From Schlegelella_A sp963778525 (GTDB taxonomy: Bacteria > Pseudomonadota > Gammaproteobacteria > Burkholderiales > Burkholderiaceae_C), in NCBI GenBank assembly GCA_963778525.1, contig CAVZUJ010000001.1, forward strand, positions 186,001 through 250,000: a stretch of DNA of 64,000 bases, read 5' to 3'. Below, one piece after another: positions 8,036-16,001 of this stretch (positions are counted from its first letter, which is position 1; each line of letters starts with the position of its first letter). Made by a program: the position numbers and the translations under genes. Under the pieces are notes generated by a model. It was not told the DNA's origin, did no database searches, and saw nothing but the letters and a program-made list of their open reading frames with translations.

Positions 8036-9229
8036 ATGACGCTCTCGCTCCATCTTCCGAAGGCCGACGGCAGTCTCGAGCTGTACACGCTGCGCCACGA
8101 GCCGATCGCGTCGACTCGCAGCAAGACCGCGCCGCGCTTCGATCGCATTGCCTATTCGGCGGCGCACGTCGTCAGCGACCCGCTGCGCGCGAGCGATCCG
8201 TGGGTCAGCGCCGCGATCGACTGGGACGCGACGATCGGCTATCGCCGCTACTTGTGGTCGCTGGGCCTCGGCGTCGCCGAGGCGATGGACACGGCGCAGC
8301 GCGGCATGGGCCTCGACTGGCCGACCTCGCTCGAGCTCATTCGGCGGTCGCTCGATGCCGCAAAGGACGTGCCGGGCGCCCTCGTGGCTTCGGGCTGCGG
8401 CACCGACCATCTCGTGGCCGATGCGTCGACGTCGGTCGGCGACGTGATCCACGCCTACGAGATGCAGATGGCGGCGATCGAGGCACTCGGCGGCAGGCTC
8501 ATCGTCATGGCCAGCCGTGCGCTGGCACGCGTCGCGAAGGGTCCGGGCGACTACGAGCGCGTCTACGACCGCATCCTGGCGCAATCGAAGCAGCCCGTGA
8601 TCCTGCACTGGCTCGGCGACATGTTCGATCCGCAGCTCGCCGGCTACTGGGGCAGCAGCGACACCGACCGGGCGATGGACACCGCGCTCGGTGTCATCGC
8701 CGCGAACCCGGGCAAGGTCGACGGCATCAAGATCTCGCTCCTCGACAAGGACAAGGAGATCGTCATGCGGCGCCGCCTGCCCGAAGGCGTGCGCATGTAC
8801 ACCGGCGATGACTTCAACTATGCCGAGCTGATCGCGGGCGATGGCGTCGGCGTGGCGACGAACCATCGGCACAGCGATGCGCTGCTCGGCATCTTCGACG
8901 CCATCGCCCCGGCCGCAAGCGCGGCGCTCGCTGCGCTTGCCGCCGGCGATACGGCTCGCTTTCACGCCATCCTGGCGCCAACCGTACCGTTGTCGCGCCA
9001 CATCTTCCAGGCGCCGACGCGCTTCTACAAGACCGGCATCGTCTTCCTCGCCTGGCTCGCCGGCCACCAGTCGCACTTCACGATGGTCGGCGGCCAGGAA
9101 AGCGCACGCGGGGTGCTGCACCTGGCCGAGGCCTTTCGCCTGGCCGATGCCGCCGGCGTGCTCGAGAAGCCGGAGCTCGCCGTCGGGCGCATGAAGCTGC
9201 TGCTCGCCACGCACGGCATCGAGAGCTGA
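8036..9229 (+). CDS. DUF993 / dihydrodipicolinate synthase-like aldolase
   Basis: A 397-residue protein of the uncharacterised DUF993 family, a branch of the DapA/NAL class I aldolase fold. The segment VDGIKISLLDKDKE aligns with the DapA GIKE strand, so K232 is the expected Schiff-base lysine. MYTGDDFNY and GVGVATNHRHS match the downstream DapA strands (SGDD and GVISV). The catalytic tyrosine of DapA-type enzymes is not obvious: the corresponding strand reads PVILHW. A retro-aldol or decarboxylating/dehydrating reaction on a keto acid is therefore likely, but the substrate is unknown. It lies between the Gfo/Idh/MocA oxidoreductase and a TIM-barrel isomerase with 15- and 16-base gaps, so the three probably act in sequence. 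Confidence 0.85.
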   Translation: MTLSLHLPKADGSLELYTLRHEPIASTRSKTAPRFDRIAYSAAHVVSDPLRASDPWVSAAIDWDATIGYRRYLWSLGLGVAEAMDTAQRGMGLDWPTSLELIRRSLDAAKDVPGALVASGCGTDHLVADASTSVGDVIHAYEMQMAAIEALGGRLIVMASRALARVAKGPGDYERVYDRILAQSKQPVILHWLGDMFDPQLAGYWGSSDTDRAMDTALGVIAANPGKVDGIKISLLDKDKEIVMRRRLPEGVRMYTGDDFNYAELIAGDGVGVATNHRHSDALLGIFDAIAPAASAALAALAAGDTARFHAILAPTVPLSRHIFQAPTRFYKTGIVFLAWLAGHQSHFTMVGGQESARGVLHLAEAFRLADAAGVLEKPELAVGRMKLLLATHGIES

Positions 9230-9245
9230 GCGCCGAACGATCGCC

Positions 9246-10112
9246 ATGCGCGACTTCTCCGCCGATCACCGCTGGCTCTCCATCAACACCGCGACCTTGC
9301 GCGGAGGCGGCTCGCTCGACGCCATCATCGAAGCCTGCGCCCGACACGGCATCCGTGCCATCTCGCCTTGGCGCGACCAGGTCTCGGCCATCGGCCTGCA
9401 GCGCACGATGCAGCTCGTGCGCAGCAACGGGCTCGAGCTCTCGGGCTATTGCCGCGGCGGCATGTTCACGGCCATCGATGCCGCCGGCCGGCAGGCTGCG
9501 CTCGACGACAACCGGCGCGCCATCGACGAAGCGAAGGCGCTGAACGCAGCCTGCCTCGTGCTCGTCGTCGGCGGCCTGCCCGGCGCACTCTCCGGCGCGC
9601 CGCAGTCGAAGGACTTGTTCGCCGCCCGCATCGACGTACGCGACGGCATCGCGGCGTCGCTCGACTACGCGCGCCAGGTCGGCATGCCGCTCGCCATCGA
9701 GCCGCTGCACCCGATGTATGCCGCCGATCGCGCCTGCGTCAATACCATGGAGCAGGCGCTCGACCTCTGCGACGCGATCGACCCGTCGCGCAGCGGCGAC
9801 CTCGGCGTGGCTGTCGACGCCTATCACGTCTGGTGGGACCCGAAGCTCGAAGCGCAGATCGCGCGGGCCGGCCGCGAACGCCTGCTTGCCTTCCACGTCT
9901 GCGACTGGCTGGTGCCGACGCGCGACCTGCTCAACGACCGCGGCATGATGGGCGACGGCGTCATCGACCTGCCGCGCCTGCGCGGCTGGGTCGAGGCCGC
10001 CGGCTTCGCGGGCTACAGCGAAGTGGAGATCTTCTCGGCCGGGAACTGGTGGAAGCGATCGGCCGACGAGGTGCTCGAGACCTGCGTCGCCCGGCACCGC
10101 AGCGTCGTCTGA
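9246..10112 (+). CDS. Sugar phosphate isomerase/epimerase (second TIM-barrel paralogue)
   Basis: A 288-residue xylose isomerase-like TIM-barrel protein. Metal-site strands are LAIEPLHPMYA, GVAVDAYHVWWDP, AFHVCDWLVP and YSEVEIFSAGNWW. The histidine and tryptophan after the second ligand are typical of inositol and keto-sugar isomerases or dehydratases of this family. It is the last gene of the Gfo/DUF993/isomerase group and is followed 13 bases later by the convergent MFS gene. It shares little obvious sequence with the isomerase at 5639-6469 outside the metal strands. Confidence 0.86.
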   Translation: MRDFSADHRWLSINTATLRGGGSLDAIIEACARHGIRAISPWRDQVSAIGLQRTMQLVRSNGLELSGYCRGGMFTAIDAAGRQAALDDNRRAIDEAKALNAACLVLVVGGLPGALSGAPQSKDLFAARIDVRDGIAASLDYARQVGMPLAIEPLHPMYAADRACVNTMEQALDLCDAIDPSRSGDLGVAVDAYHVWWDPKLEAQIARAGRERLLAFHVCDWLVPTRDLLNDRGMMGDGVIDLPRLRGWVEAAGFAGYSEVEIFSAGNWWKRSADEVLETCVARHRSVV

Positions 10113-10125
10113 GGTCGCGCGCGGC

Positions 10126-11382
10126 TCAGGCCGCGGCCGCGGTCAGTGGCGTTCGGCGCACCTTCTGCACATTGAAGGCACTGGCGATCATCAGCGCCTG
10201 GACGATGGCGATGCCCAGCCAGATATCGGCAGGCCGATGCATGTCCATCAACGGACCGAAGACGAGCGGGGCCGCAGCCTGGCCGATGTCGAGCCCGGAA
10301 TAGACGACGCCATAGACCCGGCCCGTCGCGTTCGGCGGGGCTGCGCGCTTGACGATCAGGTCGCGCGACGGCGCCGCAATGCCCGCGGCAAAGCCCATGA
10401 GCACGAAGAGCGCGGGCACGACCATCGGCGACAAGGGCGCGAAGCCGATCGTCAACGCGATCGCGGCGGCCGTTCCGAAGCCGAGCCCGATGATCCTTTC
10501 GCAGCGCGACGGATCGGACGCCAGGAAGCCGCCGAAGATCATTCCGCCCGCGCTGGCCACCATGTAGAAGGTCAGGCAGAGCGCTGCCCAACGCGTCGGC
10601 ACGTCGTGCAACTGGCGCGCGGCCTCGGGCGCGAACGCCTGCACGCCGCTGAGCACGACGGCGTAGAGGAAGAAGAAGCCGAAGCACATCCAGACCGCGG
10701 GAATCGCGAGGAAGCCGAAGCTGTCGGCCTTCGCCGCGGCCTTGCTCGAGGCCGTCGCCGGCCGGGCGGCGCTGGTCATGTCGATCGTCAGGTGCGAGCG
10801 ATTGAACCAGAGCACGATCATGACGACGAAGGCGAGCACGCCCGCCGAGGCGAGCGCGATGCGCCAGGTGAAGGCGAGCGTGATCGAGACCATCATCGCC
10901 GGTGCCAGGGCCCAGCCCAGGCTGCCGGTGATGCCATGGACGCTGAAGGCGTGGCCGAGACGCGAAGGATGGACCTTGCGATTGAGCAAGGTGTAGTCGA
11001 CTGGATGAAAGACGCCGTTGCCGATGCCCGCGACGACCGAGAAGAACGCGAGCATCGCGTAGCTGGTGCTGGCCGAGTAGCCGAAGGCGGCCAGCCCGAG
11101 GAGCGCGATGCCGGCGAAGAGAACCGGGCGTGGCCCGACGCGATCGACGATGAAGCCCGACAAGGTCTGCACGCTGCACGAAACCACGAAGAAGATGGTG
11201 AGCAGCAGTCCGAGCTCGGCGTAGTTGACGTGGAAGGCATCCTTCAGCCATGGGAAAAGTGGCGGCAGGAGCAGCTGGCTGAAGTGGCTCACGAGATGTG
11301 CCAGGCCGACCAGGCCCATCAGCGACGCGTCGCGGCGCAGAGGCGGAGCCGGGTTCGGCGAAATTGCGGCAGCAGCAGACAT
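10126..11382 (-). CDS. Major facilitator superfamily transporter
   Basis: A 418-residue membrane protein with twelve predicted transmembrane segments. The MFS loop 2-3 motif appears as GFIVDRVGPRPVLFAG near residue 76, and the N-terminal half contains GIGNGVFHPVDYTLLNRKVHPSRLGHAFSVHG, a pattern shared with the fosmidomycin-resistance (Fsr)-like group of MFS exporters. It is divergent from an AraC regulator with 83 bases between the start codons, so that regulator probably controls it. Substrate and direction of transport are unknown; drug or metabolite export is a reasonable guess from the Fsr-like motifs. Confidence 0.85.
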   Translation of the reverse strand: MSAAAAISPNPAPPLRRDASLMGLVGLAHLVSHFSQLLLPPLFPWLKDAFHVNYAELGLLLTIFFVVSCSVQTLSGFIVDRVGPRPVLFAGIALLGLAAFGYSASTSYAMLAFFSVVAGIGNGVFHPVDYTLLNRKVHPSRLGHAFSVHGITGSLGWALAPAMMVSITLAFTWRIALASAGVLAFVVMIVLWFNRSHLTIDMTSAARPATASSKAAAKADSFGFLAIPAVWMCFGFFFLYAVVLSGVQAFAPEAARQLHDVPTRWAALCLTFYMVASAGGMIFGGFLASDPSRCERIIGLGFGTAAAIALTIGFAPLSPMVVPALFVLMGFAAGIAAPSRDLIVKRAAPPNATGRVYGVVYSGLDIGQAAAPLVFGPLMDMHRPADIWLGIAIVQALMIASAFNVQKVRRTPLTAAAA

Positions 11383-11465
11383 GACGGACCTTTCGAAGCG
11401 CGATGCTACGCCGGCAGCCCGCGTCCGGATTACGATAGGAAGTCAATTTCTGTCGAGATTCCGCC

Positions 11466-12308
11466 ATGCCGCCCCGAGCCCCCGTCGACCCGCTGACGCC
11501 GCACCTGTTCCGCCCGAACCGCTTGCGGCCGATCCGGGCCAAGCGCCAGCATCTGCTGGCCGCCACGCGCGTCGTTCCGCACGCCCATCCATGGGGTCAG
11601 ATCGCGATCTCGACCGCCGGGGTGGTCCGGGTCACCATGGCACACGGCACGACCATCGTGCCGCCGTCGCGTGCCCTCTGGATCCCGCCGGGTCTCGAGC
11701 ATGCGGTCACCGTCGTCGAAGACACCGACCTGCTGACGCTGTATGTCGATACCGGCGCCCGCAAGCTCGCGCCGGCGGACAGGGCCGCCGATCGAGCACG
11801 CTGGCAGCGCAGCCGGGTGCTCGAAGCGTCGCCGCTGCTGCTCGCGCTCGCCCTCGAGCTCGAGGCCTCGCCCGACAGCGCGCGCGTGACGCTCGAACGC
11901 CCGGCCCTGCGGCGCGAAAGGCGCATCGCCGCGCTCCTGCTCGACGAGCTGCGACGCGCGCCGCAGGTGCCGCTCGGGATCGGACTGCCGGTCGAAAAAC
12001 GCCTGCGTCGCCTCTGCGAGAGCATGCTCGACGATCCGACGCGCCACCGCTCGCTCGATGCCTGGGCCGCAGCCTCGGGCGCCAGCCCGCGCACGATCGC
12101 GCGCCTGTTTCGCAGCGAGCTCGGAACGACCTTCGTGCGCTGGCGCGAGCAGGTGCTGCTGGCGCGCGCCGTGCCGCTGGCGGCGCGCCGCCTGCCCATG
12201 GCCGCGATCGCCGGCGAGCTCGGCTACGCCAGCCCGAGCGCGTTCGCGGCGATGGTCCGTCGCTCGGTCGGCATGTCGCCGCTCCGTTTTTTCCGCGGCG
12301 AGGCCTGA
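11466..12308 (+). CDS. AraC family transcriptional regulator
   Basis: A 280-residue activator. The N-terminal about 90 residues form a cupin-like sensor (HAHPWGQIAISTAGVVRV, then IPPGLEHAVTVVEDTDLLTLYVD). The C-terminal about 100 residues carry the two HTH units of an AraC domain: SLDAWAAASGASPRTIARLF and MAAIAGELGYASPSAFAAMVRRSVGMSPLRFF. This layout is typical of AraC regulators that sit next to MFS exporter genes, and it is divergent from one here. The downstream DUF2807 gene begins 117 bases later and is probably independent. Confidence 0.9.
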   Translation: MPPRAPVDPLTPHLFRPNRLRPIRAKRQHLLAATRVVPHAHPWGQIAISTAGVVRVTMAHGTTIVPPSRALWIPPGLEHAVTVVEDTDLLTLYVDTGARKLAPADRAADRARWQRSRVLEASPLLLALALELEASPDSARVTLERPALRRERRIAALLLDELRRAPQVPLGIGLPVEKRLRRLCESMLDDPTRHRSLDAWAAASGASPRTIARLFRSELGTTFVRWREQVLLARAVPLAARRLPMAAIAGELGYASPSAFAAMVRRSVGMSPLRFFRGEA

Positions 12309-12425
12309 CCGGTCGTCGCGCCGAGACGCAACCGCACCTGTTCGTTTCGCACTTCGTCGCCGGCGACTGGCGCCTGACCGATGCGAAAGCGAACATCGCG
12401 CACAGCACCACTTTGCGCCCATGCC

Positions 12426-13163
12426 ATGAGCCACGTCGGACGTCGTCATCTCCTCGTCGCCCTCGCCGCCGCCTCGGCGTCGGTCGAGGCCTTCGCAGCC
12501 GACCGGGGCATTCGCGGCTCCGGCCGCATCGCCACCGAGCGGCGTGCCGTCAGCGGCTTCGAGCGCATCTCGATCGCCGGTCCGTTCGAGGTCGAGTTGC
12601 ACCAGGGCACGCAGGAGGGTCTCGAGCTGAGCGGCGACGACAACCTGCTCGCTCTCGTCGACACCCGCATCGAGGGTGCGCCGGGCTCGGCAAACCTGAA
12701 GATCGCGCCGAAGAACGACGCGCCGTTCGTGGTCACCCAGCCGCTCCGGATCCGCATCGACATCATCCGGTTGTCGGCGCTCGCCGTCGGCGGCAGCGGC
12801 GACATCGCCGGCAAGGGCCTGCATGTGGCTGGCCTCGCGATCGCGATCGGCGGCAGTGGCAGCGTCGACCTGAGCGCCCTCGAGGCCGACCGACTGGTGG
12901 TGACCATCGGAGGCAGCGGCCACGTCGGCGCCGACGGCCATGCCCGCGAGCTGGCGCTGCGCATCGGCGGCAGCGGCAACGGCCTGTTTGCGCGCCTCGT
13001 CGTCGACGATGCGAAGGTCGATATCGCCGGCAGCGGCAACGCTGACGTCAACGTGGGCCACGATCTGCGCGTCGCGATTGCCGGCTCGGGACGGGTCCGG
13101 CACACGGGCGCCGCGGTGCCGAAGGCAAGCATCGCCGGAAGCGGCAGCGTGCAGCCCGGCTGA
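12426..13163 (+). CDS. Secreted DUF2807 (auto-transporter adhesin head GIN) domain protein
   Basis: A 245-residue exported protein. A signal peptide (SHVGRRHLLVALAAASASVEAFA) is followed by a DUF2807 beta-solenoid: IRGSGRIATERRAVSGFERISIAGPFEVELHQG, then repeated strands with the turn GGSG or AGSG recurring about every 20 residues. The ATG at 12426 is preferred over an in-frame ATG at 12381 because it places the signal peptide at the N-terminus. The periodic Gly-Ser-Gly turns imply a right-handed beta-helix facing the periplasm or cell surface. Function in this family is poorly known. It stands alone between the AraC gene and the roadblock-like gene. Confidence 0.85.
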   Translation: MSHVGRRHLLVALAAASASVEAFAADRGIRGSGRIATERRAVSGFERISIAGPFEVELHQGTQEGLELSGDDNLLALVDTRIEGAPGSANLKIAPKNDAPFVVTQPLRIRIDIIRLSALAVGGSGDIAGKGLHVAGLAIAIGGSGSVDLSALEADRLVVTIGGSGHVGADGHARELALRIGGSGNGLFARLVVDDAKVDIAGSGNADVNVGHDLRVAIAGSGRVRHTGAAVPKASIAGSGSVQPG

Positions 13164-13302
13164 GGACCCGGCGCGCGCCGCGCCACCCATCGGCTCGTCG
13201 CGCCCGCGTGTCCGTGTAACGAAACGTACGAAGACGCAACAAAGCGGCGCGCTCTAGACTCCCTGCGATCGACAAGCCGCCGTGGGGCGCGCAAGGAACG
13301 TC

Positions 13303-14631
13303 ATGTTGACTTCGCTGTTCGGAGACCTCGGGCCGGCACGCGACGGCAAGAAGAAGCCGCGCGATTTCGACGACACGCAGCCCGACTCGATGGGCGGATT
13401 CGCGGCGACGGCGATCATGGAAAGCGTGGCCACCGAGGTCAACGATCGCGGTCAGATCATCGATCGCCACGTCAGCGACCTCGTCGTCATCGGCTCGCCG
13501 GCACAGGCTATCCGCGAGCACTTCGCGGCGACGCGTGCCGATCTCGAAACGGCGTCTTCGATGATCACGCTGCTCGACCCGGTCGGCGTCTGGGCCTCTT
13601 CGGTCGTCAAGGCCTTGTCGGACGCCGGCGGCCGGCCGATCGAAAAGCTCCACCTGCGCGAGAAGACCACGCTGCGCACGATCGCGATGATCGAGCGCAC
13701 CACGCTCGTCCGGCGCCAGGAAGACACGCTGCGCATCTTTCACGCCGACGTCCGCGCGCCAGGCCCGGAAAACGCCGAGATCCCGGTCGCCCTGATGGAG
13801 CGCAGCCAGATGACGGCGGTGATCATCGGGCCGATGCAGCCGCACGCCATCGACGCGCTGCTGTCGTCGCTGCGCCAGGCGACGAGCCTGCCGACCTGGC
13901 GCTGCCCGCACCTGCTGTTCCAGTTGCCGCCGAACGCGACCTGGATCAACAACAAGGTCGAGGCCGTGGTCTGGCCCGAGCGCCTGCACGTGCGCATCGT
14001 CAGCGAGCCGATGACGGGTGCCTCGTCGGTGTGGAACGCGATGCTCGGCGTCTGGAACGAAGCCAAGCTGCAGCCCGGCTGGGACCCTTCGGCCGTCTCG
14101 CCGATGCTCGGCACCAACGATTTCCCGATCAAGGTCGGCGAGATCGGCGGCACGGCCGAGCCGGGAGCACGCGCTGGCGGGACAGCGCCGGCGCATTCGG
14201 CTGGACTTGCCGCCGCGACTGCGACCGGTGCTTCGCCGCCCCAAGTCACCGCCAGCGTGCTCGACGCCGCGCGCGGCCGCCAGGCGCTCGCGGTGCTGCT
14301 CAAGCTCGACGGCCTGATCGGCTGCGCCCTTGTCGATGGCGTGAGCGGCTTCGTCATGGCGCACGAGACGCGCGAAGACAGCCCGCTCGACATGGAGCTC
14401 GCGGCGGCGGCGGCAGCGCAGGTGCTGCGCGCCCATCGCGAATCGGCACGCAGCATGGGTCTGCTCGACGGCATCGACGAGGTCATCACGACCGCCGGCG
14501 CCCGCCACGTCCTGATCCGGGCCCTGCAGCGGCATCCCGATCTGTTCGTCGTCGCCCTGCTCGAAAAGCACCGCACGAATCTGGCGCTGGCCCGCTTCCA
14601 GCTGCTCGAGGTCGAGCGCAGCCTGGCCTGA
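13303..14631 (+). CDS. Uncharacterised protein with C-terminal roadblock/LC7-like domain
   Basis: A 442-residue protein that I do not recognise as a named family. The first 290 residues contain no motif I can place. A low-complexity Ala/Gly linker (about residues 288-320) leads to a C-terminal segment of about 120 residues. Its pattern, LDGLIGCALVDGVSGFVMAHE followed by alternating helix and strand up to LFVVALLEKHRTNLALARFQL, looks like a roadblock/LC7 (MglB-type) domain. Such domains regulate small Ras-like GTPases. ATG 13303 is chosen over GTG 13282 because AAGGAA lies at the right distance upstream. There is no adjacent GTPase gene. The domain call is tentative. Confidence 0.6.
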   Translation: MLTSLFGDLGPARDGKKKPRDFDDTQPDSMGGFAATAIMESVATEVNDRGQIIDRHVSDLVVIGSPAQAIREHFAATRADLETASSMITLLDPVGVWASSVVKALSDAGGRPIEKLHLREKTTLRTIAMIERTTLVRRQEDTLRIFHADVRAPGPENAEIPVALMERSQMTAVIIGPMQPHAIDALLSSLRQATSLPTWRCPHLLFQLPPNATWINNKVEAVVWPERLHVRIVSEPMTGASSVWNAMLGVWNEAKLQPGWDPSAVSPMLGTNDFPIKVGEIGGTAEPGARAGGTAPAHSAGLAAATATGASPPQVTASVLDAARGRQALAVLLKLDGLIGCALVDGVSGFVMAHETREDSPLDMELAAAAAAQVLRAHRESARSMGLLDGIDEVITTAGARHVLIRALQRHPDLFVVALLEKHRTNLALARFQLLEVERSLA

Positions 14632-14650
14632 CCGGCCCGATCGCGGCGCG

Positions 14651-15133
14651 CTAGCCGTCGCTGCGTGTCTTCAGTGCCAGCGCCTTGTTGGCAAGCGCGT
14701 CGGCCTTCTCGTTGCAGCGGTCGCCGTTGTGGCCGCGGACCCAGCGCACGCTGACGCGGCGCACGTCGGCGGCCGCGAACAGCTGCTTCCACAAGGCCAG
14801 GTTGGCCACCGGCTCGCCCTTCGAGTTGCGCCAGCCCTTGCGCTCCCAGCCGGCCCGCCACTCGGTCAGGCCCTTCAGGACGTACTGGCTGTCGGAGACG
14901 AGCTCCACGGCGGCGCCGACAGGCACGCGAGCCAACCCTTCGATCGCCGCCGTGAGCTCGGCGATCTGGTTCGTGCCGTGGCCGATGAAACCGAAATGGT
15001 CGCTCTCGACGCCGCTGTCGGGCGCAATCAGCACGGCGCCCCAGCCGGCCGGGCCCGGGTTGCTCGGCGCGCAGGCGCCGTCGGTATAAGCCAGCCACTT
15101 GGCCTCGGCGGCGGCGTCGGGTTTATGGACCAT
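14651..15133 (-). CDS. rnhA: Ribonuclease HI
   Basis: A 160-residue RNase HI that removes RNA from RNA-DNA hybrids. All catalytic carboxylates are visible: YTDGACAPSNPGPAGWG, the glutamate in NQIAELTAAIEGL, the aspartate in ELVSDSQYVLKG, and the terminal aspartate in NEKADALANKA, with the histidine loop RWVRGHNGD. The ATG at 15133 gives the normal family length; a longer reading frame exists but would add 57 non-homologous residues. The start overlaps the end of the methyltransferase gene by 11 bases, a methyltransferase-rnhA pairing also found beside gloB in Escherichia coli (yafS-rnhA). Confidence 0.95.
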   Translation of the reverse strand: MVHKPDAAAEAKWLAYTDGACAPSNPGPAGWGAVLIAPDSGVESDHFGFIGHGTNQIAELTAAIEGLARVPVGAAVELVSDSQYVLKGLTEWRAGWERKGWRNSKGEPVANLALWKQLFAAADVRRVSVRWVRGHNGDRCNEKADALANKALALKTRSDG

Positions 15134-16001
15134 GCGTTTCCAGTTCAGCGCGGCGCTGGGTTGCCGCCACAGGGGCCGGCGCGGTCGCAGCCTTCGGTCG
15201 CGCCTCCTGGCGAGCCAGGCCGACCAGGCGCATGCCGCGCACCCGCTTGACGGCGACGATGTAGTACAGCGCGCCGAAGACCGGCCACCAGCGATTGCCG
15301 GCACTTTCCATCCAGCTGAACCGGGCCAGCCATTTCGCCGAGGTCACCGGCGGGATGTAGCAGCCGAAGCGGCCGGACTCGACCTCGAAGCTGAGCAGGC
15401 GCAACCAGTCGCGCAGGCGCCGGTAGCCGATGAACTCGCCGGCGCGCGGCAGGAACAGGCCGTGCTCCGGGCCGAGGCCGACGGCGCGGCGCATCCGGCC
15501 CAGGCGCTGGCGCGTGCCCCACAAACTTGCCGGGTTGAAACCGACGATGAGGACCCGGCCCTCGGGCACGAGCACGCGCTCGACTTCGCGCAAGGTGCGG
15601 TGCGGATCGCGCGCCATCTCGAGCGCATGCGGCAGAACCACGAGATCGAGGCTTGCAGCGTCGAAGGGCAAGGCGTCGAAGTGGCAATGCAGCGTCGGCG
15701 CCTGCGGTTCTGCAAAGGTCAGGGAATCCGGCTCGGGGTCGTCGTCGGCCACGACGTCGATGTATCCGTCGGCGGACACTCGTCGCGCCAGCACCGAAGG
15801 GGCCGTTTCGACCGCCAGCCAGCGGTGCGGCATCCGGTTCGCGCGCAACGCCGAAAGCTCGGGCAGGCCGAGCTGCAATGCGTGAAAGCCGAAGATGTCG
15901 GCGACGGCCTGGTCGAGATGGCGCTGCTCCCAGGCGAGAAGGTACTCGCCCGCAGGGGATTTCAGCCATTCGGGCAACTGTATGATCGCGCCTTCCGTCA
16001 T
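15123..16001 (-). CDS. Class I SAM-dependent methyltransferase (YafS-like)
   Basis: A 292-residue methyltransferase. The SAM-fold is partly degenerate at motif I, but the later strands are typical: CHFDALPFDAASLDLVVLPHALEMARDPHRTLREVERVLVPEGRVLIVGFNPASLWG. The gene order gloB (divergent)-methyltransferase-rnhA matches gloB-yafS-rnhA of Escherichia coli, which supports the assignment to the YafS group. The ATG at 16001 shares the tetranucleotide CATG with the divergent gloB start, so the two coding sequences overlap by two bases. An in-frame ATG at 16034 would extend it into gloB and is less likely. The methyl acceptor is unknown. Confidence 0.85.
   Translation of the reverse strand: MTEGAIIQLPEWLKSPAGEYLLAWEQRHLDQAVADIFGFHALQLGLPELSALRANRMPHRWLAVETAPSVLARRVSADGYIDVVADDDPEPDSLTFAEPQAPTLHCHFDALPFDAASLDLVVLPHALEMARDPHRTLREVERVLVPEGRVLIVGFNPASLWGTRQRLGRMRRAVGLGPEHGLFLPRAGEFIGYRRLRDWLRLLSFEVESGRFGCYIPPVTSAKWLARFSWMESAGNRWWPVFGALYYIVAVKRVRGMRLVGLARQEARPKAATAPAPVAATQRRAELETHGP

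Noticed and set aside
12780..13150. Repetitive DNA inside the DUF2807 gene (GGCGGCAGCGGC units).
   Set aside because: It encodes the regular GGSG turns of the beta-solenoid, so it is a protein repeat rather than a separate DNA element.
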